Origin: Firmicutes bacterium UBA3553
GTDB taxonomy: Bacteria > Bacillota > Clostridia > Tissierellales > Sedimentibacteraceae
DNA: 11,119 bases
Assembly: GCA_002381185.1 (NCBI GenBank)
Contig: DFOA01000019.1
Span: 1 to 11,119, forward strand
Direction of reading: 5' to 3'
The position numbers and the translations under genes are program-made. The notes under the pieces were generated by a model that saw only the letters and a program-made list of their open reading frames with translations, made no database searches and was not told where the DNA came from. Positions 1 to 6,984 of this stretch are shown one piece after another. How positions within the stretch are numbered: position 1 is the stretch's first letter; each line of letters begins with the position of its first letter.

Positions 1-34
1 TTTACTCCTCATCGCTGAAATTTATTCTTTTATA

Positions 35-63
35 TTGATTTATGTGTATAAATGTGGTAATAT
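35..63 (+). promoter_or_regulatory. Promoter of the antisense (antitoxin) RNA
   Basis: TTGATT at 35-40 and TAATAT at 58-63 are separated by 17 bp, and a TG dinucleotide at 55-56 gives an extended -10. Transcription would start near 70 and run rightward into a strong terminator at 118-156 with no ORF between. It closely resembles the toxin promoter on the other strand at 307-334. Confidence 0.6.
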
Positions 64-69
64 ATGTAT

Positions 70-156
70 AAGATAAATAGGTAGTCGGCTATAGCTGACT
101 AAGTAGATTTAATTTATGTAATTACCTTGCCGTACAGGGTAATTACTACTTTTTTT
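70..156 (+). ncRNA. Putative antisense RNA antitoxin of a type I TA module
   Basis: A predicted RNA of about 87 nt runs from the extended -10 promoter to a strong terminator. It contains two hairpins: an 8-bp stem with TATA loop at 82-101 (one G-T pair), and the terminator hairpin at 118-146. It is convergent with the toxin gene and complementary to the last codons and 3' UTR of the toxin mRNA. This is the arrangement known for txpA/RatA of Bacillus subtilis and for par of plasmid pAD1. The stem-loop at 82-101 is itself nearly palindromic and shares TATAGCTGA with the toxin leader, so kissing contacts between the two RNAs are conceivable. The role as antitoxin is inferred from position; the exact 5' end is an estimate. 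Confidence 0.6.
118..156 (+). terminator. Rho-independent terminator of the antisense RNA
   Basis: A 12-bp stem (118-129 with 135-146, one G-T pair) with loop CCGTA is followed after three bases by seven T residues at 150-156. The T tract lies on the complement of the toxin's terminal Gln-Lys-Lys codons. On the minus strand the hairpin directly follows the toxin stop codon but has no T tract, so it is mainly a plus-strand terminator. Confidence 0.75.
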
Positions 157-226
157 GTCCGCTTACGATAACCGTTACTAGCATTGCAAAAGCAATCATT
201 AGTGAAATAGCTTCGTATGTAGACAT
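146..226 (-). CDS. Holin-like small toxin (TxpA/Hol_Tox type), type I TA
   Basis: The 26-residue ORF begins MSTYEAISLMIAFAMLVTV and ends in GQKK. The start MSTYEA followed by a single hydrophobic helix (about residues 7-22) and a short lysine tail is the signature of the putative holin-like toxin family (Hol_Tox), to which B. subtilis TxpA belongs. Such peptides insert into the cytoplasmic membrane and are toxic when overproduced. AGGAGGT at 234-240 lies 7 nt before the ATG, and a second AGGAGG lies at 255-260. A promoter at 307-334 gives a 5' UTR of roughly 75 nt, long for so small a gene. A 6-bp stem in that leader (243-248 with 259-264) includes part of the upstream Shine-Dalgarno region. 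The convergent antisense RNA at 70-156 is the likely antitoxin. It is shorter than TxpA (59 aa) but similar to the short members of the family. Toxicity is inferred from family resemblance. Confidence 0.75.
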   Translation of the reverse strand: MSTYEAISLMIAFAMLVTVIVSGQKK

Positions 227-306
227 GAGCCTCACCTCCTTTTGAAAGAGTAAACCTCCTTTCACTAGGATGGATCAGCTATACCCTGTTTCTACCTATT
301 TACATA

Positions 307-334
307 ATTTTACCATATATATGTAATTTTGCAA
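307..334 (-). promoter_or_regulatory. Promoter of the holin-like toxin
   Basis: Read on the minus strand, TTGCAA (334-329), a 16-bp spacer and TAAAAT (312-307) with an upstream TGG form an extended -10 promoter. The start point would be near 300, immediately followed by AAATAGGTAG, a sequence also found just after the antisense RNA start. Confidence 0.6.
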
Positions 335-417
335 TAAATTTTATTTCAAAATAGATAATGACATAGCACAAGAGTGGTTCCTTGTATGTTTTATGAAAAT
401 AATATAGTTTAAAATAC

Positions 418-441
418 AAAAAAGAGGGCACTATGCCCTCT
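418..441 (-). terminator. Terminator of the kdd-kam operon
   Basis: On the minus strand a perfect 8-bp GC-rich stem (441-434 with 430-423) and a 3-nt loop are followed by six T residues (423-418). It lies 17 nt after the kamE stop codon and ends the minus-strand operon. The stretch 335-417 between it and the toxin promoter shows nothing else recognisable. Confidence 0.9.
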
Positions 442-458
442 CATACAGTAATCAATTG

Positions 459-1217
459 TTACACAAGGTTTCTTTCAACTATTTGTTTTACTACGAATGT
501 TGCAACATGGTTGGCAAAGCTTCCTGTACCGAAGCCGGCGTCATACCCTAATTCCTGAGCAAGCTCGTGAGAAAGACGAGGTCCTCCGCATATCAGAATA
601 ATTTTATCTCTTAGACCTTCTGCTTCCATCATTTCTACAAGCTGAGTAAGGTTTGAAATATGAACATCCTTTTGCGTTACAATCTGTGAAACAAGAATAG
701 CGTCTGCTTTTACTTCAATTGCTTTAGCTATAAGCTCTTCGTTAGGAACCTGGCTGCCCATGTTTATAGCTTGAATTCCCTTGTATCTTTCAAGTCCGTA
801 ATTTCCGGCAAAGCCCTTCATGTTCATAATGGCATCAATTCCTACCGTGTGAGCGTCTGTTCCTGTACATGCTCCGACTATTACAACATCTCTTTTAATA
901 TTTTCCTTGATATATTCTTCAACTTCTTCTCTTTCCATGAATTCTATATCAACTTTTGGCACCTCAATATTTGTATAATCAACAGTGTGTGTGCATTTGC
1001 CATACATTACAAAGTAAGTATAACCTATACCCAAGTCATTTGAATAAACTACCGCTGGATCATCAAAACCCATTTTAGAAACCAATTGTTTTGCAGCCTC
1101 ATTTGCTTCATCGCCGTATGGCACAGGCAATGTAAAACTCATTTGAACCATTCCGTCATTTAATGTATCGCCGTATGGCTTAATCTTTGTTAAATCTACT
1201 TTTTGAATACCTTCCAT
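459..1217 (-). CDS. kamE: Lysine 5,6-aminomutase beta subunit (B12-binding)
   Basis: KamE is the small subunit of the adenosylcobalamin- and PLP-dependent lysine 5,6-aminomutase, which moves the terminal amino group of L-beta-lysine to give 3,5-diaminohexanoate (and acts on D-lysine). The 252-residue protein has the expected length. The base-off cobalamin motif D-A-H-x-x-G is at residues 121-126, with His123 as predicted cobalt ligand, inside a Rossmann domain (about 108-250). Lys134 in NMKG is the predicted PLP Schiff-base lysine: both positions are offset by 10 from His133 and Lys144 of the studied A. sticklandii enzyme, as I recall that numbering. SQIVTQ and GGPRLS further on are typical B12-domain strands and loops. 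The ATG overlaps the kamD stop by one base (TAATG), with an AGGGGGT Shine-Dalgarno inside the end of kamD, so the two subunits are translationally coupled. It is the last gene of the operon. Confidence 0.95.
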   Translation of the reverse strand: MEGIQKVDLTKIKPYGDTLNDGMVQMSFTLPVPYGDEANEAAKQLVSKMGFDDPAVVYSNDLGIGYTYFVMYGKCTHTVDYTNIEVPKVDIEFMEREEVEEYIKENIKRDVVIVGACTGTDAHTVGIDAIMNMKGFAGNYGLERYKGIQAINMGSQVPNEELIAKAIEVKADAILVSQIVTQKDVHISNLTQLVEMMEAEGLRDKIILICGGPRLSHELAQELGYDAGFGTGSFANHVATFVVKQIVERNLV

Positions 1218-2773
1218 TACCTGGCACCCCCTAACATCAAATCAATAAATGGGTTGAAGTATTTTTCGTGCTTTTCAACAACACCTGCCAAGCCTTTTCC
1301 GCCTGTAAAGCTTCTCTTTACTCCGCCGAATTTTCCTTGTTCAATTGTGCTGAATACACCTTCTTTTTCTATGTCTTTCAACAATGCTTCGGCCTTTTCC
1401 AGAACCTCCTGTGCTCTTTTCTGAATCATGCCGTCTTTTTTGAATTCTATTTCATTACCTATGTCTTTTGCATTATTGAAAATATATTTTGCATTTTCAA
1501 TAGAAAGCATTCTGTCATGAAGATGAGGTGTATGAATTGCTTCTGTAGGCATTCCTAACAGCTGAATTCCCTGGTGAGTCCATATGGAAATAAAGTTAAA
1601 CAAAGCATCCTGCAAATGTCCTTTGAATATGTTACCGGTCATAAACTTTGTAGGAGGCATGTATTTAAGCGGGGCCTTAGGGAATATTTCTCTTGCCATC
1701 TGCGCCTGAGCAAGTTCTAATAAAAATCCGTTTTCCAGCGTTGGGTCCATTTCAAAGGCATGACCTAAACCCATTTGCTCTTCCGGGATTCCTGCCTTTA
1801 ATGCAAACTGTTCATTTATAAACTGAGATGCAAGTACTGTATGCGCTTCTTCAACTGCATCTGCCGTAGTTAAGTAGTTGTCTTCGCCTGTGTTGATGAT
1901 TATTCCTGCAAAACCGTTGATGATTCTTGAGAAATACTGATCAACCAATGTTCTTTGCATATTAATATCTCTGAACAGTATTCCGTAAAGAGCATCATTA
2001 AGCATAACATCAAGTCTTTCCATAGCTCCCATAGCGGCTATTTCAGGCATGCAAAGTCCTGAACAGTAGTTGCAGAGACGAATATATCTTCCAACTTCTT
2101 CTCCAACTTCATCCAGGGCTTTTCTCATTATTCTGAAATTCTCCTGGGTTGCAAATGTTCCGCCAAAGCCTTCTGTAGTCGGACCGTATGGAACGTAGTC
2201 CAGCAAGCTTTGTGCAGTTGTTCTTATAACCGCAATTACGTCAGCTCCCTGTTTTGCTGCAGCCTGTGCCTGGATAACGTCCTCATAAATATTTCCTGTT
2301 GCAACAATTACATATAAGTATGGTTTCTTGCCTTCGCCGATAGTATTTAAATACTCATTTCTTTTTGCTCTGTTATTTCTGATTCGCTCTACCATTTGCT
2401 TTGCAGTTTCATAAACTACTTCCATGATTTTGTTTTCATCTGCAATCGGAAGTTTTGTAATTTCCAATTCACCTGAACTTACTGCTTCTGCAATTTCCTG
2501 AGGAGTCTTGCCAGTCTGCACCATTGCGTTTCCAATCCAAAATGCTGCCCCTTTTGATAATCCGCCGCCTTCTTTAATATTGTCAATCAATACATTTGGA
2601 AGGGGTTTGTCAATTTCATCTACTCCGTCTACTCCCATAAGCCTTGCAATGGTTCTTTCAACTGTAACAGTTGTATTCTTATCTATAAACTGCTGCGTCT
2701 GCTCTGCTATGCATGCTGCAGCTGAACGAGCACTGTCTATTAGCTCAGGCTTTAAATTCAACTTGCTCTCCAC
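1217..2773 (-). CDS. kamD: Lysine 5,6-aminomutase alpha subunit
   Basis: KamD is the large catalytic subunit of lysine 5,6-aminomutase, a TIM-barrel protein that pairs with KamE and contacts both PLP and adenosylcobalamin. From the GTG at 2773 the protein has 518 residues and begins MESKLNLKPELIDSARS, matching the family's usual start. AGGAGGT lies 8 nt before this GTG. The in-frame ATG at 2797 would add eight residues that translate the ribosome binding site itself, so I reject it. Conserved stretches seen include TTVTVERTIARLMGVDG near the N-terminus, PYGPTTEGFGGTFATQENF, and CNYCSGLCMPEIAAMGAMERLD in the barrel. The upstream gap is filled by an 11-bp-unit hairpin element (2794-2908) that ends only 7 nt from the Shine-Dalgarno. 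The gene overlaps kamE by one base. Confidence 0.93.
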   Translation of the reverse strand: MESKLNLKPELIDSARSAAACIAEQTQQFIDKNTTVTVERTIARLMGVDGVDEIDKPLPNVLIDNIKEGGGLSKGAAFWIGNAMVQTGKTPQEIAEAVSSGELEITKLPIADENKIMEVVYETAKQMVERIRNNRAKRNEYLNTIGEGKKPYLYVIVATGNIYEDVIQAQAAAKQGADVIAVIRTTAQSLLDYVPYGPTTEGFGGTFATQENFRIMRKALDEVGEEVGRYIRLCNYCSGLCMPEIAAMGAMERLDVMLNDALYGILFRDINMQRTLVDQYFSRIINGFAGIIINTGEDNYLTTADAVEEAHTVLASQFINEQFALKAGIPEEQMGLGHAFEMDPTLENGFLLELAQAQMAREIFPKAPLKYMPPTKFMTGNIFKGHLQDALFNFISIWTHQGIQLLGMPTEAIHTPHLHDRMLSIENAKYIFNNAKDIGNEIEFKKDGMIQKRAQEVLEKAEALLKDIEKEGVFSTIEQGKFGGVKRSFTGGKGLAGVVEKHEKYFNPFIDLMLGGAR

Positions 2774-2793
2774 TTTTGTTACCTCCTTATAAT

Positions 2794-2908
2794 ACAATTG
2801 ATTGGCAATTGATTAGCTATGGAAAAGTAATTGATTGGCAATTGATTTTTACTGAACCAACTGCTCCTCTATTGCAACCCCATTGCTTCTCTATTGCTCT
2901 TCCATTGT
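2794..2908. repeat. Intercistronic hairpin element of inverted 11-bp unit arrays (copy 1)
   Basis: The left arm consists of five 11-bp units read on the plus strand: ACAATTGATTG (2794), GCAATTGATTA (2805), GCTATGGAAAA (2816), GTAATTGATTG (2827), GCAATTGATTT (2838). After a 5-bp centre (2849-2853) comes a right arm of five units in inverted orientation. Read inward on the minus strand from 2908 these are ACAATGGAAGA, GCAATAGAGAA, GCAATGGGGTT, GCAATAGAGGA, GCAGTTGGTTC. No insertion or deletion breaks the 11-bp register. The arms are complementary enough to form a long imperfect hairpin in the kam mRNA. The element fills the kamC-kamD gap, and its right end supplies the last five sense codons and stop of kamC. 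A related copy lies at 5525-5634. I see no flanking target duplication and do not recognise a named family. Confidence 0.8.
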
Positions 2909-4474
2909 TCTTTCCGCATCTAAAATTATTTTTTCATATATGCCTGCCATTTTGGCTATTTTAATAGCATCCTTGGGTATGTCCTTCTTGTATTTCACTT
3001 CAACCAATCTGTAATCCATATATTTTGATATCTGATCGATATTATTAATTTTAAGTAAATCAGCCTCACCAGGAAGAACTAGCCCTGCAACCTGTAAATT
3101 CTGTACGTCGTCATCATTAGCTACGTTGTCGTAATGAGTTGTCAGCACTGTTATGCAATTTTTCTTTTTAAGATAATTTACCACTGCTTTAGTAATTGCA
3201 TAACCTTCCTTTGGATTGGTACCTCCTGCCAGTTCATCAATCAATATTAAACACCTTTTATCAGAATAGTCCAATGCTTCCTTTAAGTTGACAATTTCTG
3301 CTCCAAAGGTACTAAGTCCCTTTTCGATGGACTGATCATCTCCCACTGAAATAAAAATGTGGTCGAACAGACAAACCCGTGCATATTCACACGGCACAAA
3401 CATTCCATAGGCTGCTAATGCGGCAATTTGCCCGATCATTCTCAAGGAGACTGTCTTGCCGCCCATATTCGCACCGGTAATGCATATAACATTTTTTCTC
3501 AAGTTAACATCAACAGGCACATAGTCCCTGTGTTTTTCCTTCAATGTCTTTTCCAGCTTAAGGTTTCTGCCTGCTTTTATATCTACTTCTAATTCAGAAA
3601 TAATTTCCGGCTCTACTGAACGTGTTTTTTGTGCATAATTTGCCTTTGCAATTAAATAATCTGTTTCACCTATTATTTGAATATTATTTACTATTAAATC
3701 ATAATATCCTTTTATTTCCTTGGAAATATCTTGCCGAATTCTGAATTCCTCTTCTTCTTCATCAGTTTTCAGGCATTCGAGCCTTTGTTCAAGCTGATCA
3801 ATTTCCTCATTATTTTTAATTTTAAAAATAATATTTAAATAGTTTTCGCCGGAAACTCTTAAATTGCCGTCCCTTAACAATTCCTCGGTTTTTTCCTTTT
3901 CAGCCTTGCTTATTGTTGCTTCATCCTTAAGGCTAAACCTGATATTATGCTTCTTTTCAATTTTTCCTTTTATTTCTTTTTTTAATATTGATATGCTTTT
4001 TTCTGACTGCCTTTTTTCGTTTCTGATGTTTTTTAATTTCACAGAATATTCATCATAGATATAAAATGTATTCAACTTTTCATGAGCAGGATCCAATAAT
4101 TCAATAAGCTGGGGTATGGGCGTTAATTTTAAATCATCAATAAATAAAGTTTTTAATACTTTATCCAATCTTTCTGTCTGAATCAGGAAATTTTTAATTT
4201 CAAATAATTCAACTTCATCTAATACCTGATTATTTTTCGCCCTCTCTAATGTTTCATATATGTTTTTTACATGTTTGAGCACATCAATGATATCACGCCT
4301 TTTATCACTTTCAATAAATGCCCTTATTTTATTGAATTCATTTCTGAGGTCTGCCTCTTGACCCCTTTTAAAAGGCATAGCTTCTTGCTTTTTCTTGATA
4401 CCATATTCCGTAATAGCCTTAACTTCGTTAAAAATATAATCAAAATTAATATTTTTAACTGTATTCTCCGTCAT
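2891..4474 (-). CDS. kamC: MutS-like ATPase, lysine 5,6-aminomutase reactivase subunit
   Basis: KamC is a MutS-related ABC-type ATPase found in lysine-fermentation clusters. With KamB it is annotated as the reactivase that exchanges damaged cobalamin in lysine 5,6-aminomutase. From the ATG at 4474 it has 527 residues. A helical, charged region with likely coiled-coil segments (about residues 145-260) precedes a C-terminal ATPase domain with Walker A GANMGGKT at 334-341, STFGAE at 388-393, Walker B CLILIDE at 408-414 and the switch TTHYD near 445. No DNA-mismatch-recognition domain is evident, as expected for this branch. The ATG lies 4 nt after the kamB stop and lacks a good Shine-Dalgarno, so coupling to kamB is likely. 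A TTG at 4513 would add 13 residues overlapping kamB and is less likely. The final residues TMEEQ and the stop lie within the 11-bp-unit element, so the original C-terminus may have been replaced. Confidence 0.85.
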   Translation of the reverse strand: MTENTVKNINFDYIFNEVKAITEYGIKKKQEAMPFKRGQEADLRNEFNKIRAFIESDKRRDIIDVLKHVKNIYETLERAKNNQVLDEVELFEIKNFLIQTERLDKVLKTLFIDDLKLTPIPQLIELLDPAHEKLNTFYIYDEYSVKLKNIRNEKRQSEKSISILKKEIKGKIEKKHNIRFSLKDEATISKAEKEKTEELLRDGNLRVSGENYLNIIFKIKNNEEIDQLEQRLECLKTDEEEEEFRIRQDISKEIKGYYDLIVNNIQIIGETDYLIAKANYAQKTRSVEPEIISELEVDIKAGRNLKLEKTLKEKHRDYVPVDVNLRKNVICITGANMGGKTVSLRMIGQIAALAAYGMFVPCEYARVCLFDHIFISVGDDQSIEKGLSTFGAEIVNLKEALDYSDKRCLILIDELAGGTNPKEGYAITKAVVNYLKKKNCITVLTTHYDNVANDDDVQNLQVAGLVLPGEADLLKINNIDQISKYMDYRLVEVKYKKDIPKDAIKIAKMAGIYEKIILDAERTMEEQ

Positions 4475-4478
4475 AAAA

Positions 4479-5510
4479 CTAGTCAATAAAATCACCGCCC
4501 GACACCACGTCAACTATTTTAACTCCGGGTAGATACTTTTTCATTTCCGATTTAAAAACTTCGCTATCAAAAAAGTACCCTGCCGGAGCCACAGGATTCA
4601 AGGTTACTGCTATAACATTTACAGCATTTAATGTTTCAACCCTGAGCCCTTTTCTTCTCAGCTCATTCCATACATTTACATCTGTGAATATCTTTGTTCC
4701 ATCTTCAATTATTATTTTTATGCCTCTTAAAAATTTATTTTCTCCTATGTCTTTTAACAAAGAAGTGGTCATTGCTCCTTTAATAAAAACATAGTCTGTG
4801 TTCTCATCCACTAATTCACTTATTTTTTTGCCTCCGGTTATACTTGTCTTTATATCAGGTACAACCACATTTCCCGTATTTTGAATTACACAGGTTTTAT
4901 TTTGCCCTTTAATTATTTTTCTCACTTCTTCTTCTGTTTGCCTTAAAGTAAGGCACTCGACTGCGTGAGCTGTTTTTTCCAACACCTTTTTCATATCTCT
5001 GCTTAAAACAGCTCCTGTAGCAATTAAGCAGGCATCTGTTATTACCGGTGATGAAACTGCCTTTCTATCGATAGCTCCGTCAACAATGACAACTTTTGCT
5101 CCATAATGCTGAAGACGCCTGGTTACATACTTCATATCCGCAGCACTAACGGGTCCTGCAATCTGAATATTGCCTTTCTGTCTGACCTTGACTATTATAA
5201 CCTCACCCATGGGTGTGGATATTCCTGTCGTTTCTAATATCTCAGTCTTCGCATCTGAAAGCATCAGAGTATTCTTTGCTGTTGCCACATACATGCCTTC
5301 AGCAACATATACTGACGGCTTCTGAGTCTGCGTGACAAGGTCTAAATTTTCTCCGTCCCTGCCTGTCGAAGTTATTCCTATATTCAAATTTATACTTTCT
5401 GCCTCTTTTATGAGATAATTGAGAGTGACTGTCTTTCCTGCATTTTTTGCAAGTCCTGCAATGGATACGGTGATGTAGTTATTCTGTAAAATTGTTTCAA
5501 TTAATCTCAT
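4479..5510 (-). CDS. kamB: P-loop protein, lysine 5,6-aminomutase reactivase subunit
   Basis: KamB is a 343-residue protein conserved beside kamA, kamC, kamD and kamE in lysine fermenters and annotated as the partner of KamC in reactivating the B12-dependent aminomutase. A P-loop-like motif GLAKNAGKT lies at residues 19-27, followed by TSTGRDGENLD, suggesting nucleotide binding in a fold like the cobyrinate-synthase or MobB type of P-loop proteins (inference). No signal peptide or membrane segment is seen, so it should be cytoplasmic. The ATG is preceded at 6 nt by GGGGG (5517-5521), a moderate ribosome binding site. The upstream intercistronic space is almost entirely the repeat element at 5525-5634. 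The biochemical role rests on family annotation and operon position, not on a diagnostic catalytic motif. Confidence 0.85.
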   Translation of the reverse strand: MRLIETILQNNYITVSIAGLAKNAGKTVTLNYLIKEAESINLNIGITSTGRDGENLDLVTQTQKPSVYVAEGMYVATAKNTLMLSDAKTEILETTGISTPMGEVIIVKVRQKGNIQIAGPVSAADMKYVTRRLQHYGAKVVIVDGAIDRKAVSSPVITDACLIATGAVLSRDMKKVLEKTAHAVECLTLRQTEEEVRKIIKGQNKTCVIQNTGNVVVPDIKTSITGGKKISELVDENTDYVFIKGAMTTSLLKDIGENKFLRGIKIIIEDGTKIFTDVNVWNELRRKGLRVETLNAVNVIAVTLNPVAPAGYFFDSEVFKSEMKKYLPGVKIVDVVSGGDFID

Positions 5511-5524
5511 AATAAACCCCCGGG

Positions 5525-5634
5525 ACGATTGATGAGCAATGGATGGAGCAACTGATACACAATAGATATGTACCGAAGGTACACTATTGCCAACTAATCG
5601 CTCCTCAATCGCTAATCTATTGCCTATCCATTGT
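5525..5634. repeat. Intercistronic hairpin element of inverted 11-bp unit arrays (copy 2)
   Basis: This copy fills the kamA-kamB gap. The left arm on the plus strand is ACGATTGATGA (5525), GCAATGGATGG plus one extra A (5536), GCAACTGATAC (5548), ACAATAGATAT (5559). The right arm, read inward on the minus strand from 5634, is ACAATGGATAG, GCAATAGATTA, GCGATTGAGGA, GCGATTAGTTG, GCAATAGTGTA. The centre forms a tight hairpin, TGTACC-GAA-GGTACA, backed by CAATAG pairing with CTATTG. The outermost unit begins with AC and the next with GC, as in both arms of copy 1, so the ends look defined. The right end touches the last base of the kamA stop codon, and the left end is 3 bp from the kamB ribosome binding site. 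Confidence 0.8.
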
Positions 5635-6884
5635 TATTTATGGACTCTTTCTCTTCTTGCCAGTTTAGTAGGCTCTAATGCTAAATCATTGCCTTGCAAT
5701 AAGCCTGCTACTCCTGTTAAAGGATCCTTTTTCTTTCCTTGACATACATCACATGTGCATTCCAAATCAGGTAAGTGAGGTTCTGTATAAGTTGTGATAA
5801 CACCTTCATAGTTTCTTAAAATTACCTTGTCAGCTGATTGTGACAATACATAGTTAGGCATTACCGGAATCTTTCCGCCGCCGCCAGGTGCGTCAACAAC
5901 AAATGTAGGAACGGCATAGCCTGAAGTATGTCCTCTCAAGCTTTCAATTATTTCAATACCTTTTGCGACCGGTGTTCTGAAGTGTTCAATTCCAAGTGAA
6001 AGGTCGCATTGATAAATATAATATGGTCTTACTCTGTTCATTACAAGTTTATGAACCAAATCTCTCATGATGTGAGGACAGTCGTTAACTCCTCTTAGCA
6101 ATACTGATTGATTTCCTAACGGAATACCTGCATCAGCAAGCTTTCTTAAAGCTTCCATAGATTCAGGAGTAAATTCCTTCGGATGGTTAAAATGAGTATT
6201 CAGCCATATTGGATGATATTTCTTAAGCATATTAACCAAATCGTCTGTAATTCTCTGTGGTAATACAACAGGAGTTCTTGAACCAAGACGAATTATTTCA
6301 ACATGAGGTATTTCTCTTAATTTTCTAATAATGTATTCAAGTTTTTCATCAGAAACCAATAAGCAGTCTCCGCCTGACAAAAGTACATCTCTTACTACAG
6401 GTGTATTTCTGATGTATTCAATGCACTTATCAATATTTGTCATTGATACTTCGTCATCACATTGTCCTGCGAATCTTCTTCTCGTACAATGTCTGCAATA
6501 CATTGAACATTGGTCTGTAATCAGGAATAAAACTCTGTCAGGATATCTGTGAGTAAGTCCCGGTGCAGGTGAATCAGTATCTTCATGAAGAGGGTCGAGC
6601 ATATCCGCAGAACTTACATGTGTTTCAGTAAATGTTGGCACTGCCTGCATTCTGACCGGATCTCTCGGATCATCCTTATCCATATGTGCCGCATAGTATG
6701 GAGTGATACCCATTCTAAATTTTTCCAAAACCTTTGCTATATCTTCTTCTTCTTGTTCAGTTATATTTATAATTTTCTTTATTTTTTCTACAGTGTCAAT
6801 TCTGTTTTCAACTTGCCATTTCCAATCATTCCACTCTTCAGGCTTTACATCCTTCCAGAGCTCAATCTCATTATAATAAGCCAC
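5634..6884 (-). CDS. kamA: L-lysine 2,3-aminomutase (radical SAM)
   Basis: KamA converts L-lysine to L-beta-lysine using S-adenosylmethionine, a [4Fe-4S] cluster and PLP; it is the entry enzyme of the pathway. The 416-residue length equals that of the Clostridium subterminale SB4 enzyme. The radical-SAM cysteines are C126, C130 and C133 in CSMYCRHC. LSGGD (169-173) is the SAM-binding strand. The substrate-binding aspartates are D294 and D331, and the PLP lysine is K338 in PGGGGK. Predicted zinc ligands are C269, C376, C378 and C381. All are shifted by one from the numbering I recall for the SB4 enzyme. The start is GTG at 6884 with GGAGG 8 nt upstream. It follows kdd after a 100-bp gap holding a perfect palindrome. 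No truncation or missing catalytic residue is seen. Confidence 0.97.
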   Translation of the reverse strand: MAYYNEIELWKDVKPEEWNDWKWQVENRIDTVEKIKKIINITEQEEEDIAKVLEKFRMGITPYYAAHMDKDDPRDPVRMQAVPTFTETHVSSADMLDPLHEDTDSPAPGLTHRYPDRVLFLITDQCSMYCRHCTRRRFAGQCDDEVSMTNIDKCIEYIRNTPVVRDVLLSGGDCLLVSDEKLEYIIRKLREIPHVEIIRLGSRTPVVLPQRITDDLVNMLKKYHPIWLNTHFNHPKEFTPESMEALRKLADAGIPLGNQSVLLRGVNDCPHIMRDLVHKLVMNRVRPYYIYQCDLSLGIEHFRTPVAKGIEIIESLRGHTSGYAVPTFVVDAPGGGGKIPVMPNYVLSQSADKVILRNYEGVITTYTEPHLPDLECTCDVCQGKKKDPLTGVAGLLQGNDLALEPTKLARRERVHK

Positions 6885-6932
6885 TTGTAATACCTCCGTT
6901 TTATTAATTTAACATACTCAGTACTAAAATAC

Positions 6933-6968
6933 TAAATACTAATTAAGAATATTCTTAATTAGTATTTA
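6933..6968. repeat. Perfect 36-bp AT-rich palindrome between kdd and kamA
   Basis: Eighteen bases, TAAATACTAATTAAGAAT (6933-6950), are followed without a spacer by their exact reverse complement (6951-6968). It lies 16 bp after the kdd stop codon. On the minus strand it is followed by GTATTTTAG rather than a clean T tract, so termination would be weak. It could be an RNA processing or stabilising hairpin, a partial attenuator, or a protein-binding palindrome. Confidence 0.85.
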
Positions 6969-6984
6969 CTTAAATCATGTACAA

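Noticed and set aside
771..1043. Plus-strand ORFs inside kamE, kamD, kamC, kamA and kdd
   Set aside because: They are frame shadows of well-supported genes on the other strand, without ribosome sites or recognisable domains.
2774..2797. Upstream ATG start for kamD at 2797
   Set aside because: The extra eight codons translate the AGGAGGT ribosome binding site; GTG at 2773 has ideal spacing and the family's usual N-terminus.
2794..2908. CRISPR-like or CRISPR-remnant array
   Set aside because: Units are 11 bp, contiguous with no spacers, variable in sequence and arranged as mirrored arms.
4475..4513. TTG start for kamC at 4513
   Set aside because: It would overlap kamB by 35 bp; the ATG at 4474 follows the kamB stop closely and matches the family start better. 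A GGAG before the TTG means it cannot be fully excluded.
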